This document shows, in pieces, positions 34,721 to 44,452 of a stretch of 64,000 bases of DNA. Both the position numbers and the translations under genes were made by a program. The DNA comes from Gammaproteobacteria bacterium (GTDB lineage Bacteria; Pseudomonadota; Gammaproteobacteria; Competibacterales; Competibacteraceae), in NCBI GenBank assembly GCA_024235095.1, contig JACKNC010000002.1:744001-808000 (forward strand). Direction: 5' to 3'. Numbering within the stretch: position 1 is the stretch's first letter; the number at the start of each line of letters is the position of its first letter. The notes beneath the pieces were generated by a model. That model did not search any database. It was given only the letters and a program-made list of their open reading frames with translations, and was not told the origin of the DNA.

Positions 34721-36061
34721 ATGCGCAACCGTTCTTCATTGCTTACCCCTTTCCTTGCCATCGTCCTGCTGCTTGCCTCGGGAATAGCCGCCGCCGTTCC
34801 CGAAATCCAGCACTGGCGCACGGCCAACGATGTGCCGGTCTATTTCATTTCGGCCCGGGAACTGCCCATGGTCGACGCGCAAATCCTGTTCAACGCCGGT
34901 TCGGCCCGCGACGGCGACCAACCGGGACTGGCGCGACTAACCAATGCTTTGCTGGAAGAAGGCGCGGGCGACTGGTCGGCGGATGACATTGCGGATCGAC
35001 TGGATCGTGTCGGCGCACAGTTCAGCGCCAGTTCGCAGCGTGATTCAGCGGTAATCTCATTACGCAGCCTGACCGATCCCCGCTATCTGCAACCGGCGGT
35101 GGAAACCGTGGCCCGGTTGATCAGGGAGCCGGCCTTTGCCCCGGAGGCGATCGAACGGGTTCGTCAACAAATGCTGACCGCATTGCAAGAACGCGCCCAA
35201 TCGCCCGGCGCTATTGCTCAAGACGCTTTCTATCGCGCGCTGTATGGCCAACATCCCTATGGCTCGCCGCCAGAAGGCACAACCGCCAGTCTGAAAGCGC
35301 TCACCCGCGCCGCGGTCCAAGACTTCCACCGCCGCCATTACACCGCCGCCAACGCCAGGGTTGCGCTGGTCGGCGATCTGGATCGACCCGCTGCCGAGCG
35401 GTTAGCCAACGCGCTGGTCGGCGGTCTGCCTCCAGGCGAACCGATTCCGCCGCCGCCCCCTGTCCCTGAAGTGACTGCCAGTCAGACGGTGCGCATTGCC
35501 CATCCCTCCGCGCAAAGCCATATCCTGATCGGTCAAATAGGCGTCAGTCGCGCCGATCCCGATTACTACGCACTCTATTTGGGTAACCATGTTCTGGGCG
35601 GTAACGGGCTGGTTTCGCAGCTATCCCAGGAAATTCGCGAGAAACGCGGCCTTGCTTATAGCGTCTACAGCGCCTTTTCGCCGATGCGCCAGGCCGGTCC
35701 CTTTCTGATCGGTCTGCAAACCCGCAACGATCAAGTCGATACCGCGCTGGAGGTTGCCAAGACCGCTCTCCGCCAGTTCACTGCCCAGGGTCCCGAGGCC
35801 CAGGCGTTGGAAGAAGCGCGGCAGAACATTACCGGCGGCTTCGCATTGGATCTTGCTGGCAACCGCAAGCTCGCCAACTATCTGGGAATGATTGCCTTTT
35901 ATGGATTGCCCCTGGATTACCTGCAAAACTTCGTTAGCGTTATGAACGATATTACTTTGGATCAGGTCACGGGCGCCTGGCGACGCCATATCCAGCCCGA
36001 CCGGCTCATCACAGTCATCGTCGGTGGTGGTCAGGACGCACCCGATTCGTCAGATCGTTAA
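34721..36061 (+). CDS. M16-family peptidase homologue, non-catalytic subunit type
   Basis: 446 aa with a signal peptide (LLTPFLAIVLLLASGIAAAVP), so periplasmic. The M16 fold is clear: LPMVDAQILFNAGSARDGDQPGLARLTNALLEEG, then FHRRHYTAANARVALVGDL, NHVLGGNGLVSQLSQEIREKRGLAYSVYS and EEARQNITGGFALDLAGN. The zinc motif HXXEH is absent (LTNALLEEG stands in its place), while the arginine/tyrosine segment REKRGLAYS is kept. Such proteins normally pair with an HXXEH-bearing M16 subunit encoded immediately upstream; here the upstream neighbours are toxin-antitoxin genes, so the partner is missing locally. Confidence 0.88.
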   Translation: MRNRSSLLTPFLAIVLLLASGIAAAVPEIQHWRTANDVPVYFISARELPMVDAQILFNAGSARDGDQPGLARLTNALLEEGAGDWSADDIADRLDRVGAQFSASSQRDSAVISLRSLTDPRYLQPAVETVARLIREPAFAPEAIERVRQQMLTALQERAQSPGAIAQDAFYRALYGQHPYGSPPEGTTASLKALTRAAVQDFHRRHYTAANARVALVGDLDRPAAERLANALVGGLPPGEPIPPPPPVPEVTASQTVRIAHPSAQSHILIGQIGVSRADPDYYALYLGNHVLGGNGLVSQLSQEIREKRGLAYSVYSAFSPMRQAGPFLIGLQTRNDQVDTALEVAKTALRQFTAQGPEAQALEEARQNITGGFALDLAGNRKLANYLGMIAFYGLPLDYLQNFVSVMNDITLDQVTGAWRRHIQPDRLITVIVGGGQDAPDSSDR

Positions 36062-36084
36062 CCGGAATAAGAGTCATAATCAAG

Positions 36085-36492
36085 ATGAAAATTCTGATCT
36101 TATCGCTCATCATTGCATTCCCGACCAGCGCGCTGGCGCAGAGTCGCCTGGAGCAACGCGTTGACGAATTGGAACAGCGTGTAAAAATTTTGGAACAGCA
36201 AAGCGGTCGTCATACCTTTCTGACTGAACCACTGCAAAAAAACTCTCAAGAGCCGGTTTTTCCCGGTAAATTTATCGAACCCACTTCTTCCGCTCGTCGC
36301 TGGATTCGTTTCAGCGCGGACGGAACCTTCCTGTTTCACACGCCATCCGATCAGTTTACAGGAACCTGGGAAAAATCCGGCGCGAAGGTTTCGATCCGGG
36401 TTCAAAGCGGTTTCACCGAGGAATTCCATATTGTTGGAGACGCCTTAGTGGATAGCCGCAATATCACCTGGATAAAAGCGAAAAGCCAATAA
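36085..36492 (+). CDS. Secreted coiled-coil hypothetical protein
   Basis: 135 aa starting with a signal peptide (MKILILSLIIAFPTSALAQ). A short coiled coil follows (LEQRVDELEQRVKILEQQ), then a beta-rich domain with RRWIRFSADGTFLFHT and FTGTWEKSGAKVSIRV, reminiscent of small lipocalin-like proteins. I do not recognise a named family. It lies 24 bases after the M16 homologue and 19 before acylphosphatase, all on the plus strand, so they may share a transcript. Confidence 0.7.
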   Translation: MKILILSLIIAFPTSALAQSRLEQRVDELEQRVKILEQQSGRHTFLTEPLQKNSQEPVFPGKFIEPTSSARRWIRFSADGTFLFHTPSDQFTGTWEKSGAKVSIRVQSGFTEEFHIVGDALVDSRNITWIKAKSQ

Positions 36493-36510
36493 TTAAAGAG
36501 GACAAATCTC

Positions 36511-36783
36511 GTGAAAAAACTGTGCTTGCGTTGTTATATCAGCGGCCGCGTTCAGGGCGTCGGATTTCGCTACGCCACCGCGGACAAAGCCTTCTCGCTG
36601 GGCGTAACCGGGTATGTCCGCAACCTGCCAGATCGGCGGGTGGAAGCGCTGATCTGTGGCGATGAACGGGCGGTCACTGCGCTTCAGCACTGGCTAAGGC
36701 AAGGTCCGCCATTCGCCCACGTCAGCGATACCTATTGCGAAGCCTTGCCCTATCAGGATTTCCACGATTTTCGGATTGAATGA
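36511..36783 (+). CDS. acyP: Acylphosphatase
   Basis: 90 aa from a GTG at 36511. LRCYISGRVQGVGFRYATADKAFSLGVTGYVRNLPDRRVE includes the catalytic VQGVGFR (arginine) and the GYVRNLPD asparagine motif. It hydrolyses carboxyl-phosphate bonds such as acetyl phosphate. The C-terminus HDFRIE is typical. Confidence 0.96.
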   Translation: MKKLCLRCYISGRVQGVGFRYATADKAFSLGVTGYVRNLPDRRVEALICGDERAVTALQHWLRQGPPFAHVSDTYCEALPYQDFHDFRIE

Positions 36784-36804
36784 AAATGCTGAATCGAGCT
36801 TGAC

Positions 36805-37012
36805 TTATCCACAGGCTTATGCAATCCCTCTGTCTAGCGAGTTATTCGGCTCCCTTCAACCCAAAATTGTGATCAGATTCCAAGTGTTGAACATAAGATA
36901 TTGATATAAGATTAAAAAAATAAATAACTGGAAAGTCGTTAAAACGTCATTAATGCAATGACAATATGTACTTAGCGGCAATTAGCAAAAGTTATCCACA
37001 AAGTTATCCACA
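36805..37012. other. Intergenic region with three perfect DnaA boxes and AT-rich core
   Basis: TTATCCACA occurs at 36805-36813, 36992-37000 and 37004-37012, the last two in tandem three bases apart. Between them is an AT-rich stretch (about 36890-36960, including GATTAAAAAAATAAATAA). TTATCCACA is the consensus DnaA box. The gap from acyP to slt is 518 bases and contains no gene. It could be a DnaA-regulated or origin-like site, but no origin marker genes are nearby. Confidence 0.5.
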
Positions 37013-37057
37013 GGCAACCTGTTTCGTGTCAACTTTATGATTGGCGGGGCTACGCTA

Positions 37058-37149
37058 CCAGGACTTTCGCTTGGCTACCATATAAAGTATGGTAATGATC
37101 AATAAATATCTATATATGGTAAAAAATAGCCCATAAGCGAAAGTCCTGG
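37058..37149. repeat. Inverted repeat element upstream of slt
   Basis: CCAGGACTTTCGCTT (37058-37072) is repeated in inverse at 37135-37149, with an inner smaller palindrome TACCATA/TATGGTA. It is a 92-base hairpin-forming unit of unknown type, possibly another small mobile repeat. Confidence 0.55.
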
Positions 37150-37301
37150 CTACAAAATTCATCTCAAAGCCAGGATAACTCTACGGATAAGGATTGCCTG
37201 AAGAATGGCTCGTGCTTTGACACAAGCTTAATGACAGCGTGATTATCATCGCAATCTGCAAAACGATCAGGCGCTAACCATCAAATATACAAGGGATTTT
37301 T

Positions 37302-39221
37302 ATGCATCTGCTTTGGGCTATTGCCCTGATCATCGGCCTTGGCGGCGATGTCAACGCTACAGAGTCTTTGCGCGCGCAACGGCAAGCCTTTCAAATCGTC
37401 GAGCGATCGTTGCAGACTGGCGCGTCCCTGGATGATGCATCGTTGCGCGACTACCCGCTTTATCCCTATCTGGTTTACAAAGACCTGTCCCGTCGATTGA
37501 ATGCATTCCCTGCTGCCGAAGTGCGGGATTTCCTGCAAACCTGGGCCGACACGCCCCTGGCGGATCGCCTGCGCAACGCCTGGTTGCGTCAACTGGCTGG
37601 CGCCCAGCGTTGGGCGGATTACCTGCGCGACGCTGTCCCCAGCCGCGATCCGACCTTCGAATGCTGGCGGCGGCAGGCGTTGCTTAATACGGACCAGACC
37701 GACGCCGCATTGCAGGATTTCGCCGCCGTTTGGCTCACTGGTCATTCGCTTCCCAATGCCTGTGATCCAGTGATCGCCGTCTGGCAGACTCAGGGCCAGC
37801 TTTCGCCGGAATTGCGCTGGCAACGCTTTGCGCTGGCCATGAAGGAGGGCGAGACGGGACTGGCCCAGTATCTGCGCGCTGATATGCCAGCGAACGATCA
37901 GGCTTTGGCGGATACGTGGCTGGCGGTAGCGAATGACCCGACCCTGATTCTCGATGCTGACCGTTTTAACGTAGATGACCCGCGCGTCCCGCCGATTCTG
38001 GCTGATGGTTTGAATCGCTGGCGGCGGCGCGATGCCCTGGGGGCAATTGCTGCTTTGGACACCCTCAAGGCGTGGAATCCAGCGTTAGCGCCTCATCTGG
38101 CCGATGAGGAACGGTTACTGGCCCTGTGGATCGCCAGCGATTACCACCCGACAGCGCTGGCGCGGCTGACCGCCCTGCCGGAAACCGTCGTCGATGCCGA
38201 CGTACGGGAATGGCGGATCCGCGTTTGCCTGAAACAGGGCGACTGGCCTGCAACCCTGCACTGGCTTGATCAATTGCCTCCGGAAGAACGTGACAGCCCG
38301 CGCTGGCAATACTGGCGTGGCCGGGCGCTGGAAGCGCTGAATCGTATCGAATCGGCCCAACAAGCCTACCGAAACGCCTCTGGCCACCGTGACTACTACG
38401 GCTTCCTGGCCGCTGACCGACTGGGTGTTCCCTATACGATCACCAATACGCCGTTGGTGGTTTCGCTCACCGAATTGACCGCGCTGCTGGCCGCTTCGCC
38501 TGGGCTACAACGGGCCAGGGAGTTGTACATTCTGGGCCGGGAATGGGAAGCCGACGCCGAATGGCGACAAGCGACCCGAGCGTTCGATCCGGCAGTGCTG
38601 AAACAGGCGGCGCGGTTAGCCCAGCGCTGGGAGTGGCGCCATCAGGCTATTATTACCATTGCCCGGGCCGAATACTGGGACGATCTGGAACTGCGCTTTC
38701 CACTGGCCTACCGGGATGGAATCGTGGCAAACGCCACAGCCGATGCCCTGGACCCGGCCTGGGTTTACGCGGTCATCCGTCAGGAAAGCGCGTTTCGCGC
38801 CGACGCTCGTTCCCCAGTTGGGGCGCTGGGCCTGATGCAGCTCATGCCGGCTACCGGTCGCCAAGTGGCCCAGGATTTACAAGATCCTGCCAATAAAGCC
38901 GATCTGCGTCAGCCGGAAACCAATATCCGCTACGGCGTTCGCTACCTGCGACGCATGCTGGAACGGTTGCAGGGTAATCCAGCCCTGGCCACCGCCGCTT
39001 ACAATGCCGGACCCAACAAGGTCATCGAATGGTTGCCAGTGCATGATTCAGTACCCGCCGATGTCTGGGCGGAAACCATTCCCTATCGGGAAACCCGGGC
39101 CTATGTGCAGCGGGTCATGGAATACGCCATCGTCTATCAGCGTCTGCTCGGCTTGCAAGAGGATTCCACCACCCTCAGTGCGCGCATGAAGCCGGTGTTG
39201 CCGCTGGAAAATCCTGGGTAG
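37302..39221 (+). CDS. slt: Soluble lytic murein transglycosylase
   Basis: 639 aa with an N-terminal signal segment (MHLLWAIALIIGLGGDVNA). The long alpha-superhelical U/L region (about 30-460) is followed by the lysozyme-like SLT domain. Visible there are WVYAVIRQESAFRADARSPVGALGLMQLMPATG, with the catalytic glutamate in RQES, then IRYGVRYLRRML and LATAAYNAGPNKV. It cleaves peptidoglycan to anhydromuropeptides in the periplasm. Size and order match Slt70. Confidence 0.96.
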   Translation: MHLLWAIALIIGLGGDVNATESLRAQRQAFQIVERSLQTGASLDDASLRDYPLYPYLVYKDLSRRLNAFPAAEVRDFLQTWADTPLADRLRNAWLRQLAGAQRWADYLRDAVPSRDPTFECWRRQALLNTDQTDAALQDFAAVWLTGHSLPNACDPVIAVWQTQGQLSPELRWQRFALAMKEGETGLAQYLRADMPANDQALADTWLAVANDPTLILDADRFNVDDPRVPPILADGLNRWRRRDALGAIAALDTLKAWNPALAPHLADEERLLALWIASDYHPTALARLTALPETVVDADVREWRIRVCLKQGDWPATLHWLDQLPPEERDSPRWQYWRGRALEALNRIESAQQAYRNASGHRDYYGFLAADRLGVPYTITNTPLVVSLTELTALLAASPGLQRARELYILGREWEADAEWRQATRAFDPAVLKQAARLAQRWEWRHQAIITIARAEYWDDLELRFPLAYRDGIVANATADALDPAWVYAVIRQESAFRADARSPVGALGLMQLMPATGRQVAQDLQDPANKADLRQPETNIRYGVRYLRRMLERLQGNPALATAAYNAGPNKVIEWLPVHDSVPADVWAETIPYRETRAYVQRVMEYAIVYQRLLGLQEDSTTLSARMKPVLPLENPG

Positions 39222-39235
39222 GCAGGTTAGCCCCT

Positions 39236-42200
39236 GTGCGAAACACCTCACACTCCCACGTATTACAATCCCCCTTAAGCCAAGTGTTGGAGGCCGCTGA
39301 TATTGGCGTCTGGGAGTATGATCATGTCAGCGACCGCATGTTTTGGAGTCCCTGGCTGTACACCTTGCTGGGCTACGACATCGAGCAAGCGCCGTCCAGT
39401 CTGGCTGCCTGGCTTGGTCTGATCCACCGCGATGACTTGCCTGGGGTGCAGGCGCGCATTGCGGCAACGCTGGCGCCGGAAAATTCGTTGTGCGAGGTCG
39501 AATATCGCTTGCGCGCCGCGGATGGCCAATGGCGCTGGTTCCACGCACGGGGCCGGGTTATGCGACGGGATGCAAACGGCCGACCGCTGCTTACCGCTGG
39601 CATTCAACTGGATATCTCCGAACGCAAACACACGGAGCTACTGCTGCAAACGCAGCATGAATTTTCTGCAATTCTCGCCCAAAGACCCACCCGGGAGAGG
39701 TTGCTCAAGGCGATTCTGGAAAGCGCCTTGAGCTTGCCGGAATTGGATGGTGGGGGACTCTATTGGCGCGAGCCGGACAACAGCTATCGGTTAGTGGTCC
39801 GGCAGGGATTGTCTCCGGTCTTTTTTGCGAAAGTTGAGCATCTGGCTGCCGATTCGCGCCAGGCAGCCATTATCCGCGAAGGCCAGCTACATTGCAGTTG
39901 TATGACTGAACAGGCGTATTGCATCGATTCCGCGCTGATTCGAGAACCGGCGTTGATTGAAGAAGGCCTCCAGTCACTAGTCGTGCTACCGATCCATGTC
40001 AGGAACAACCCGATGGCCTGTCTTAATCTGGCCAGCAAACAGATTGGAGCGGTCGGGTCGCTAACGGTGACCGCGCTGCAAACGCTGGCCTGCCAGTTCA
40101 CGCAGGCCCTAGGATGTGTGCTCGCCCAGGAAGAAGCCTTCCGGCAGCAGCAAAACCTGGCGGAACTCTTTAACGCGATTAACGATTATCTCTTCGTTCT
40201 CGATCTGGAGGGCCGCATCCTGCACTACAATCTGGCGGTGGCAAAAGGGCTGGGCTACGGCAATACGCTGTTCGACCAACCGATTAGCGCTGTTCATCCG
40301 CCTGAAGTCCACAATGAAGTCGGCCAGATCATCGCCGAGATACTGGCCGGAACCCGCGCAACGTGCCCACTGCCGCTGCTGAAAGCTGATGGCGAACGCG
40401 TGCTGGTGGATACCCGAGTGGTGAGAGGACGCTGGAACAGCCAACCAGTAATCATTGGGGTATCGCGCGACATCAGCATCGAACAAGCGGCCCGGATGGC
40501 GTTGGAAAACGAGGCCGAATGGCGTCGCGCGCTGATCGAAAATTCCCGTGACGGGATCGCCATTTTCAACGAAGACCACCAGATTATTGAAGTTAACCGA
40601 AGTTTTGCCGAGATGCTGGGCTACGCGCCGGAAGAGATGATCGGCCTGTATTCCTGGAATATAGACGCCGATATGACCGAAGCGGACATCCGCGCCGCGT
40701 TCGCCGATCCTCTTGCTATTGACGCTACTTTCGAAGCCCGCCATCGTCGCAAGGACGGTACGCTTTACGATGCTGAAGTCAGCGTCCGAGGCGCCCGCAT
40801 CGGCGGGCGCAAGGTCTTTGTCACCATCACGCGCGACATCAGCGAGAAAAAACGTGCTGAAGCCAGCTTGCGGCGCAGTGAGGAACAATATCGGGCCGTT
40901 ATTGAAACTTCGGCAGATGGATTCTGGATGGTGGACTCACAAGGCCGCCTGCTGGAAGTCAACGAAGCGTATGCGCGTCTGTCCGGTTATAGTCGCGATG
41001 AATTGCGATCCATGTCGATCATGGCTCTGGAGGCGCACGAGAATCCGGAGGAGATCCGCGCCCATATCGACAAGGTGCGTCGTGAAGGCAGTGGCCTGTT
41101 TGAGACCTGGCATCGGGCGAAAAGTGGCCGGGTTTGGCGCGCTGAAGTCAATACTAGCTACTGGCCAAGCGCTGGCGAACGGTTTTTTGTCTTCATCCGC
41201 GACGTCGATCATCGGCAACGCTCGGAAACGTTGCTAAAAATCCGCATGCGCCTGTCGCAAGCCGCGCTGACCAGCACTTTGGAGGACCTGATGAGGGCGG
41301 CCCTGGACGAAGCGGAGCACCTGACCGGCAGCACAATCGGTTTCTTTCATTTTGTCGAACCGGATCAGCGACACCTGACCTTGCAAGCCTGGTCCAGCCG
41401 GACACTGGAGAATTGCAGCCGCCCGGCGAACGACAAGGGTCAACGCTACCCTATCCATCAGGCCAGCGTCTGGATCGATTGTGTGCAGCAACGCCAACCG
41501 GTGCTTCATAATGACGAAGCGCGTTTGACAGCGCTGTACGGCTTGCCCATCGGCCACGTCGTCATCCGGCGTGAATTATTGTTGCCTGTCCTAGGCAATG
41601 ATCGAGTGGCTGCGATTATCGGCGTGGGGAACAAACCCGAGGATTACACGGCTGACGATGTCGAAGCGATGCAGCAACTAACTGATCTAGTGATGGACAT
41701 CATTGAGCGCAAGCGCACTCAGGACCAGATGAACTACCTTGCGTATCACGATGCGCTCACTGGTTTACCGAATCGGATTCTGCTAGCGGACCGCTTACGG
41801 CAAGCCATGGTGCAGGCGCGGCGGAACCAGCGGCGCTTAGCGGTCTGCTATCTGGATCTGGACGGCTTCAAACCAGTTAACGATACCTATGGCCACGATC
41901 AGGGCGATCAGCTCCTCATTCAAGTCGCCCAACGTTTGACGGCATGCATCCGGGCCGGAGATACGGTCGCCCGCTTGGGTGGGGATGAGTTTGTGGTCTT
42001 GCTGGGCGATCTGGCCACGATTGAGGAAGGAGAGCGCGCCATTGACCGGATGCTGACCACTTTGCAAGCGCCGTTTGACCTCGCCGAGGGCGCGGCGCGG
42101 CTCAGCGCCAGCATCGGCGTCACCCTCTACCCGGAAGATGGCGCGGATGCCGATGCCCTCCTGCGCCATGCTGATCATGCAATGTACCTGGCCAAGCAAG

Positions 42201-42256
42201 CCGGTGGGCATCGCTATCTCATGCCCGATCTTGATGAGCATAATCTTGCTCGCTGA
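39236..42256 (+). CDS. Multi-PAS/GAF diguanylate cyclase
   Basis: 1006 aa from GTG 39236, no membrane segment. The order read is PAS (about 15-135), GAF (about 145-300), three PAS domains (about 305-660), a second GAF (about 665-825), then GGDEF (about 835-1000). The cyclase domain has HDALTGLPNRILLADRL, YLDLDGFKPVNDTYGHD and RLGGDEFVVLL, plus an RAGD five residues before it, the inhibitory I-site. I therefore infer an active, feedback-inhibited c-di-GMP synthase responding to cytoplasmic signals. No EAL domain is present. It ends 81 bases from the convergent cpdA. Confidence 0.93.
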   Translation: MRNTSHSHVLQSPLSQVLEAADIGVWEYDHVSDRMFWSPWLYTLLGYDIEQAPSSLAAWLGLIHRDDLPGVQARIAATLAPENSLCEVEYRLRAADGQWRWFHARGRVMRRDANGRPLLTAGIQLDISERKHTELLLQTQHEFSAILAQRPTRERLLKAILESALSLPELDGGGLYWREPDNSYRLVVRQGLSPVFFAKVEHLAADSRQAAIIREGQLHCSCMTEQAYCIDSALIREPALIEEGLQSLVVLPIHVRNNPMACLNLASKQIGAVGSLTVTALQTLACQFTQALGCVLAQEEAFRQQQNLAELFNAINDYLFVLDLEGRILHYNLAVAKGLGYGNTLFDQPISAVHPPEVHNEVGQIIAEILAGTRATCPLPLLKADGERVLVDTRVVRGRWNSQPVIIGVSRDISIEQAARMALENEAEWRRALIENSRDGIAIFNEDHQIIEVNRSFAEMLGYAPEEMIGLYSWNIDADMTEADIRAAFADPLAIDATFEARHRRKDGTLYDAEVSVRGARIGGRKVFVTITRDISEKKRAEASLRRSEEQYRAVIETSADGFWMVDSQGRLLEVNEAYARLSGYSRDELRSMSIMALEAHENPEEIRAHIDKVRREGSGLFETWHRAKSGRVWRAEVNTSYWPSAGERFFVFIRDVDHRQRSETLLKIRMRLSQAALTSTLEDLMRAALDEAEHLTGSTIGFFHFVEPDQRHLTLQAWSSRTLENCSRPANDKGQRYPIHQASVWIDCVQQRQPVLHNDEARLTALYGLPIGHVVIRRELLLPVLGNDRVAAIIGVGNKPEDYTADDVEAMQQLTDLVMDIIERKRTQDQMNYLAYHDALTGLPNRILLADRLRQAMVQARRNQRRLAVCYLDLDGFKPVNDTYGHDQGDQLLIQVAQRLTACIRAGDTVARLGGDEFVVLLGDLATIEEGERAIDRMLTTLQAPFDLAEGAARLSASIGVTLYPEDGADADALLRHADHAMYLAKQAGGHRYLMPDLDEHNLAR

Positions 42257-42337
42257 TGGCCCTGCATCACGGTGCGCGGACCGATCACTTATCAGAGCTA
42301 CAATCTGTACCACTTTGGTCTGGTCGCGGCGATGATT

Positions 42338-43105
42338 TCACCCCACCCGCTCTACCCCAGTACGCAGCACACCGTCTGGGTATAACTCGAACCAGCGATA
42401 ACCCGGCGGCAGGTCGTCCACTTGCGGTTCCGGGACGCGCGGTTTGAATTGAACGCAGGTTGCGGGCGTCGCCAGCAGGTGAACACCGTTCCGGCGGGCG
42501 CTGAATTCGGCGTGAATGTGTCCCCAGACGACCGCGCGGACCTGGGAATAACGATCCAGCACGCTGAATAACGCCGCATGGTTGCTTACCATCATCGTAT
42601 CCAGCCAAGGCGTTTGGCTAGACACGGGGTTATGGTGTAAACAAACGACGGTGTGCCTGTCCGTATCCGTTACCAGCAGCGTGTCCAGCAAGGCCAGTTC
42701 GCTATAAGCCAGATGACCATCGGGCGTGCCGGGAAAACTCGAATCCAGCAGCACGAATTGCCAGTGGTCGGTCACGACGTGACGCTTGCGCCGCACCCAT
42801 CCATTGCGCAGCATCCAGCTCATGGTGGCGGGAAAATCATGATTGCCCGGCAGACAATAGACCGGCAACTCCAGCAATTCCAGTCGCTGGCGCACTCGTT
42901 CGTAGGCTTCGGGTTCATCTCCGACCAGGTCACCGGTGACGAGCATTAAATCCACAGCAGGATAATTTTCCTGAATATGCGCTAACACCGTATTCAGGCC
43001 GGCGTCCACATCTATGCCCCAAGTCCGACTACCAGGCTGGGCTTTCAGATGAAGATCGGTGATTTGGATCACTCGCAAGGGAGTGGGAGACGCGACGGTC
43101 GACAT
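42338..43105 (-). CDS. cpdA: CpdA, 3',5'-cyclic-AMP phosphodiesterase
   Basis: 255 aa. It is a calcineurin-like metallophosphoesterase with the metal ligands in ITDLHL (DxH), VTGDLVGDE, LPGNHDFPA, CLHHNPV and WGHIHAEF. The length and N-terminus (RVIQITDLHLKAQPGSRTWGIDV) match CpdA, which hydrolyses cAMP. It follows argA on the minus strand with a 33-base gap and converges on the diguanylate cyclase. Confidence 0.92.
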   Translation of the reverse strand: MSTVASPTPLRVIQITDLHLKAQPGSRTWGIDVDAGLNTVLAHIQENYPAVDLMLVTGDLVGDEPEAYERVRQRLELLELPVYCLPGNHDFPATMSWMLRNGWVRRKRHVVTDHWQFVLLDSSFPGTPDGHLAYSELALLDTLLVTDTDRHTVVCLHHNPVSSQTPWLDTMMVSNHAALFSVLDRYSQVRAVVWGHIHAEFSARRNGVHLLATPATCVQFKPRVPEPQVDDLPPGYRWFELYPDGVLRTGVERVG

Positions 43106-43138
43106 AAATGATTCCTCAGGGATGAACCCACATAAAGC

Positions 43139-44446
43139 TTACAGGGATTTTATGAATATCTTGGAACGGCGTTGCCAGTTATAGAGTTCCTGCTTGCCCA
43201 TCGGCAGGTCGCCCACTTCGGCCGGCTCGAAACCACGCTCCCGAAACCAGTGGGCGGTGCGGGTGGTAAGTACAAACAGCCGCTGTAATCCCTGGGTCTG
43301 AGCTTGACGTTCAATAAAGCTGAGCAGCGCATCGGCGCGACCTCGATTGCGGTAGTGGGGATGCATCGCAACACACGCCAGCTCACCTAATCGCTCAACG
43401 GGAAATGGATAAAGCGCGGCGCAACCGATGATGGCGCCATCCCGCTCCAACAGAACGAAACGCTCGATTTCCATTTCCAACCGCTCCCGCGATCGCCGCA
43501 CCAGCGTTCCATCGTCTTCCAGCGGTTGAATCAGCTCCAATAGCCCACCCACATCATCAATGGTCGCCGTCCGCAACCCTTCATAGGTATCGGCGGCGAT
43601 CAGCGCGCCTACGCCATCGCGGGTGAACAATTCTAGCAACAGCGCGCTATCGACTCGCCGGCTGAGCAGGTGAACGCGACGCACGCCGGTCTGACCGGCG
43701 CGCAAAGCCAGACGCAATAGACGGGCGGCTTCCTCGGGCAAGGCGGGATGCTCGGCGAGCAACTGTCCGGCTTCGTCGAGATTCAGTTGCCGAATCGGCT
43801 GACCAGCGGTATCGCATAATTCCGGCCCCTCCGTCAGCACCAGCAATTTGTCGGCTTGTAGTGCAATCGCGGCGGCAGCGGCCACATCCTCGGCGCTGAG
43901 ATTGAAAATTTCCCCGGTCGGCGAGTAGCCCATCGGCGATAACAGGACAATAGCGTCCTGATCCAGCCACAGCCGAATGGCGCGGTCATCAATCCGCCGC
44001 ACTTCGCCGGTGAAGCCGTAGTCCACGCCGTCGCGCACCCCCAGCGGCCGGGCGGTGATCAAATTGCCGGATACGACTCGCAGGTGCGCGCCGTGCATCG
44101 GCGAATTGGCTAACCCCATCGACAAGCGGGCTTCAATGCGCAACCTTAGCCGGCCGACCGCCTGCTTGACGTAGCGCAGGTCATCCGCCTCAGTGACCCG
44201 CAATTCATTGACATAACGCCATTCCCGTCCCGCTTCGCGCAGCCGTGCCTCGATTTGATGCCGTGCGCCATGCACCAGCGCCAGGCGAATGCCCAGACTA
44301 TGTAACAGAGCCAGGTCGTGAATCAGGCTGGAAAAATGCTCGGCCTCTACCGCTTCGCCGCCGAACAAAACGACGAAGGTTTTGCCGCGATGGGCGTTGA
44401 TATAAGGTCCGGCCTGGCGGAACCACTGGACGAAGGAATCGATCAC
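43139..44446 (-). CDS. argA: ArgA, N-acetylglutamate synthase
   Basis: 435 aa from GTG 44446. It catalyses the first step of arginine synthesis (acetyl-CoA plus glutamate). The N-terminal amino-acid-kinase-like domain begins FVQWFRQAGPYINAHRGKTFVVLFGGEAVE, and the C-terminal GNAT domain includes LACVAMHPHYRNRGRADALL and TTRTAHWFRERGFEPAEVGDLP. The architecture is that of classical ArgA, feedback-inhibited by arginine. It starts only six bases after the methyltransferase remnant ends. Confidence 0.95.
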   Translation of the reverse strand: MIDSFVQWFRQAGPYINAHRGKTFVVLFGGEAVEAEHFSSLIHDLALLHSLGIRLALVHGARHQIEARLREAGREWRYVNELRVTEADDLRYVKQAVGRLRLRIEARLSMGLANSPMHGAHLRVVSGNLITARPLGVRDGVDYGFTGEVRRIDDRAIRLWLDQDAIVLLSPMGYSPTGEIFNLSAEDVAAAAAIALQADKLLVLTEGPELCDTAGQPIRQLNLDEAGQLLAEHPALPEEAARLLRLALRAGQTGVRRVHLLSRRVDSALLLELFTRDGVGALIAADTYEGLRTATIDDVGGLLELIQPLEDDGTLVRRSRERLEMEIERFVLLERDGAIIGCAALYPFPVERLGELACVAMHPHYRNRGRADALLSFIERQAQTQGLQRLFVLTTRTAHWFRERGFEPAEVGDLPMGKQELYNWQRRSKIFIKSL

Positions 44447-44452
44447 TCTCGT

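Noticed and set aside
36784..37301. Calling the DnaA-box region the chromosomal origin
   Set aside because: There are only three boxes and no origin marker genes nearby; the evidence supports a DnaA-binding candidate only.
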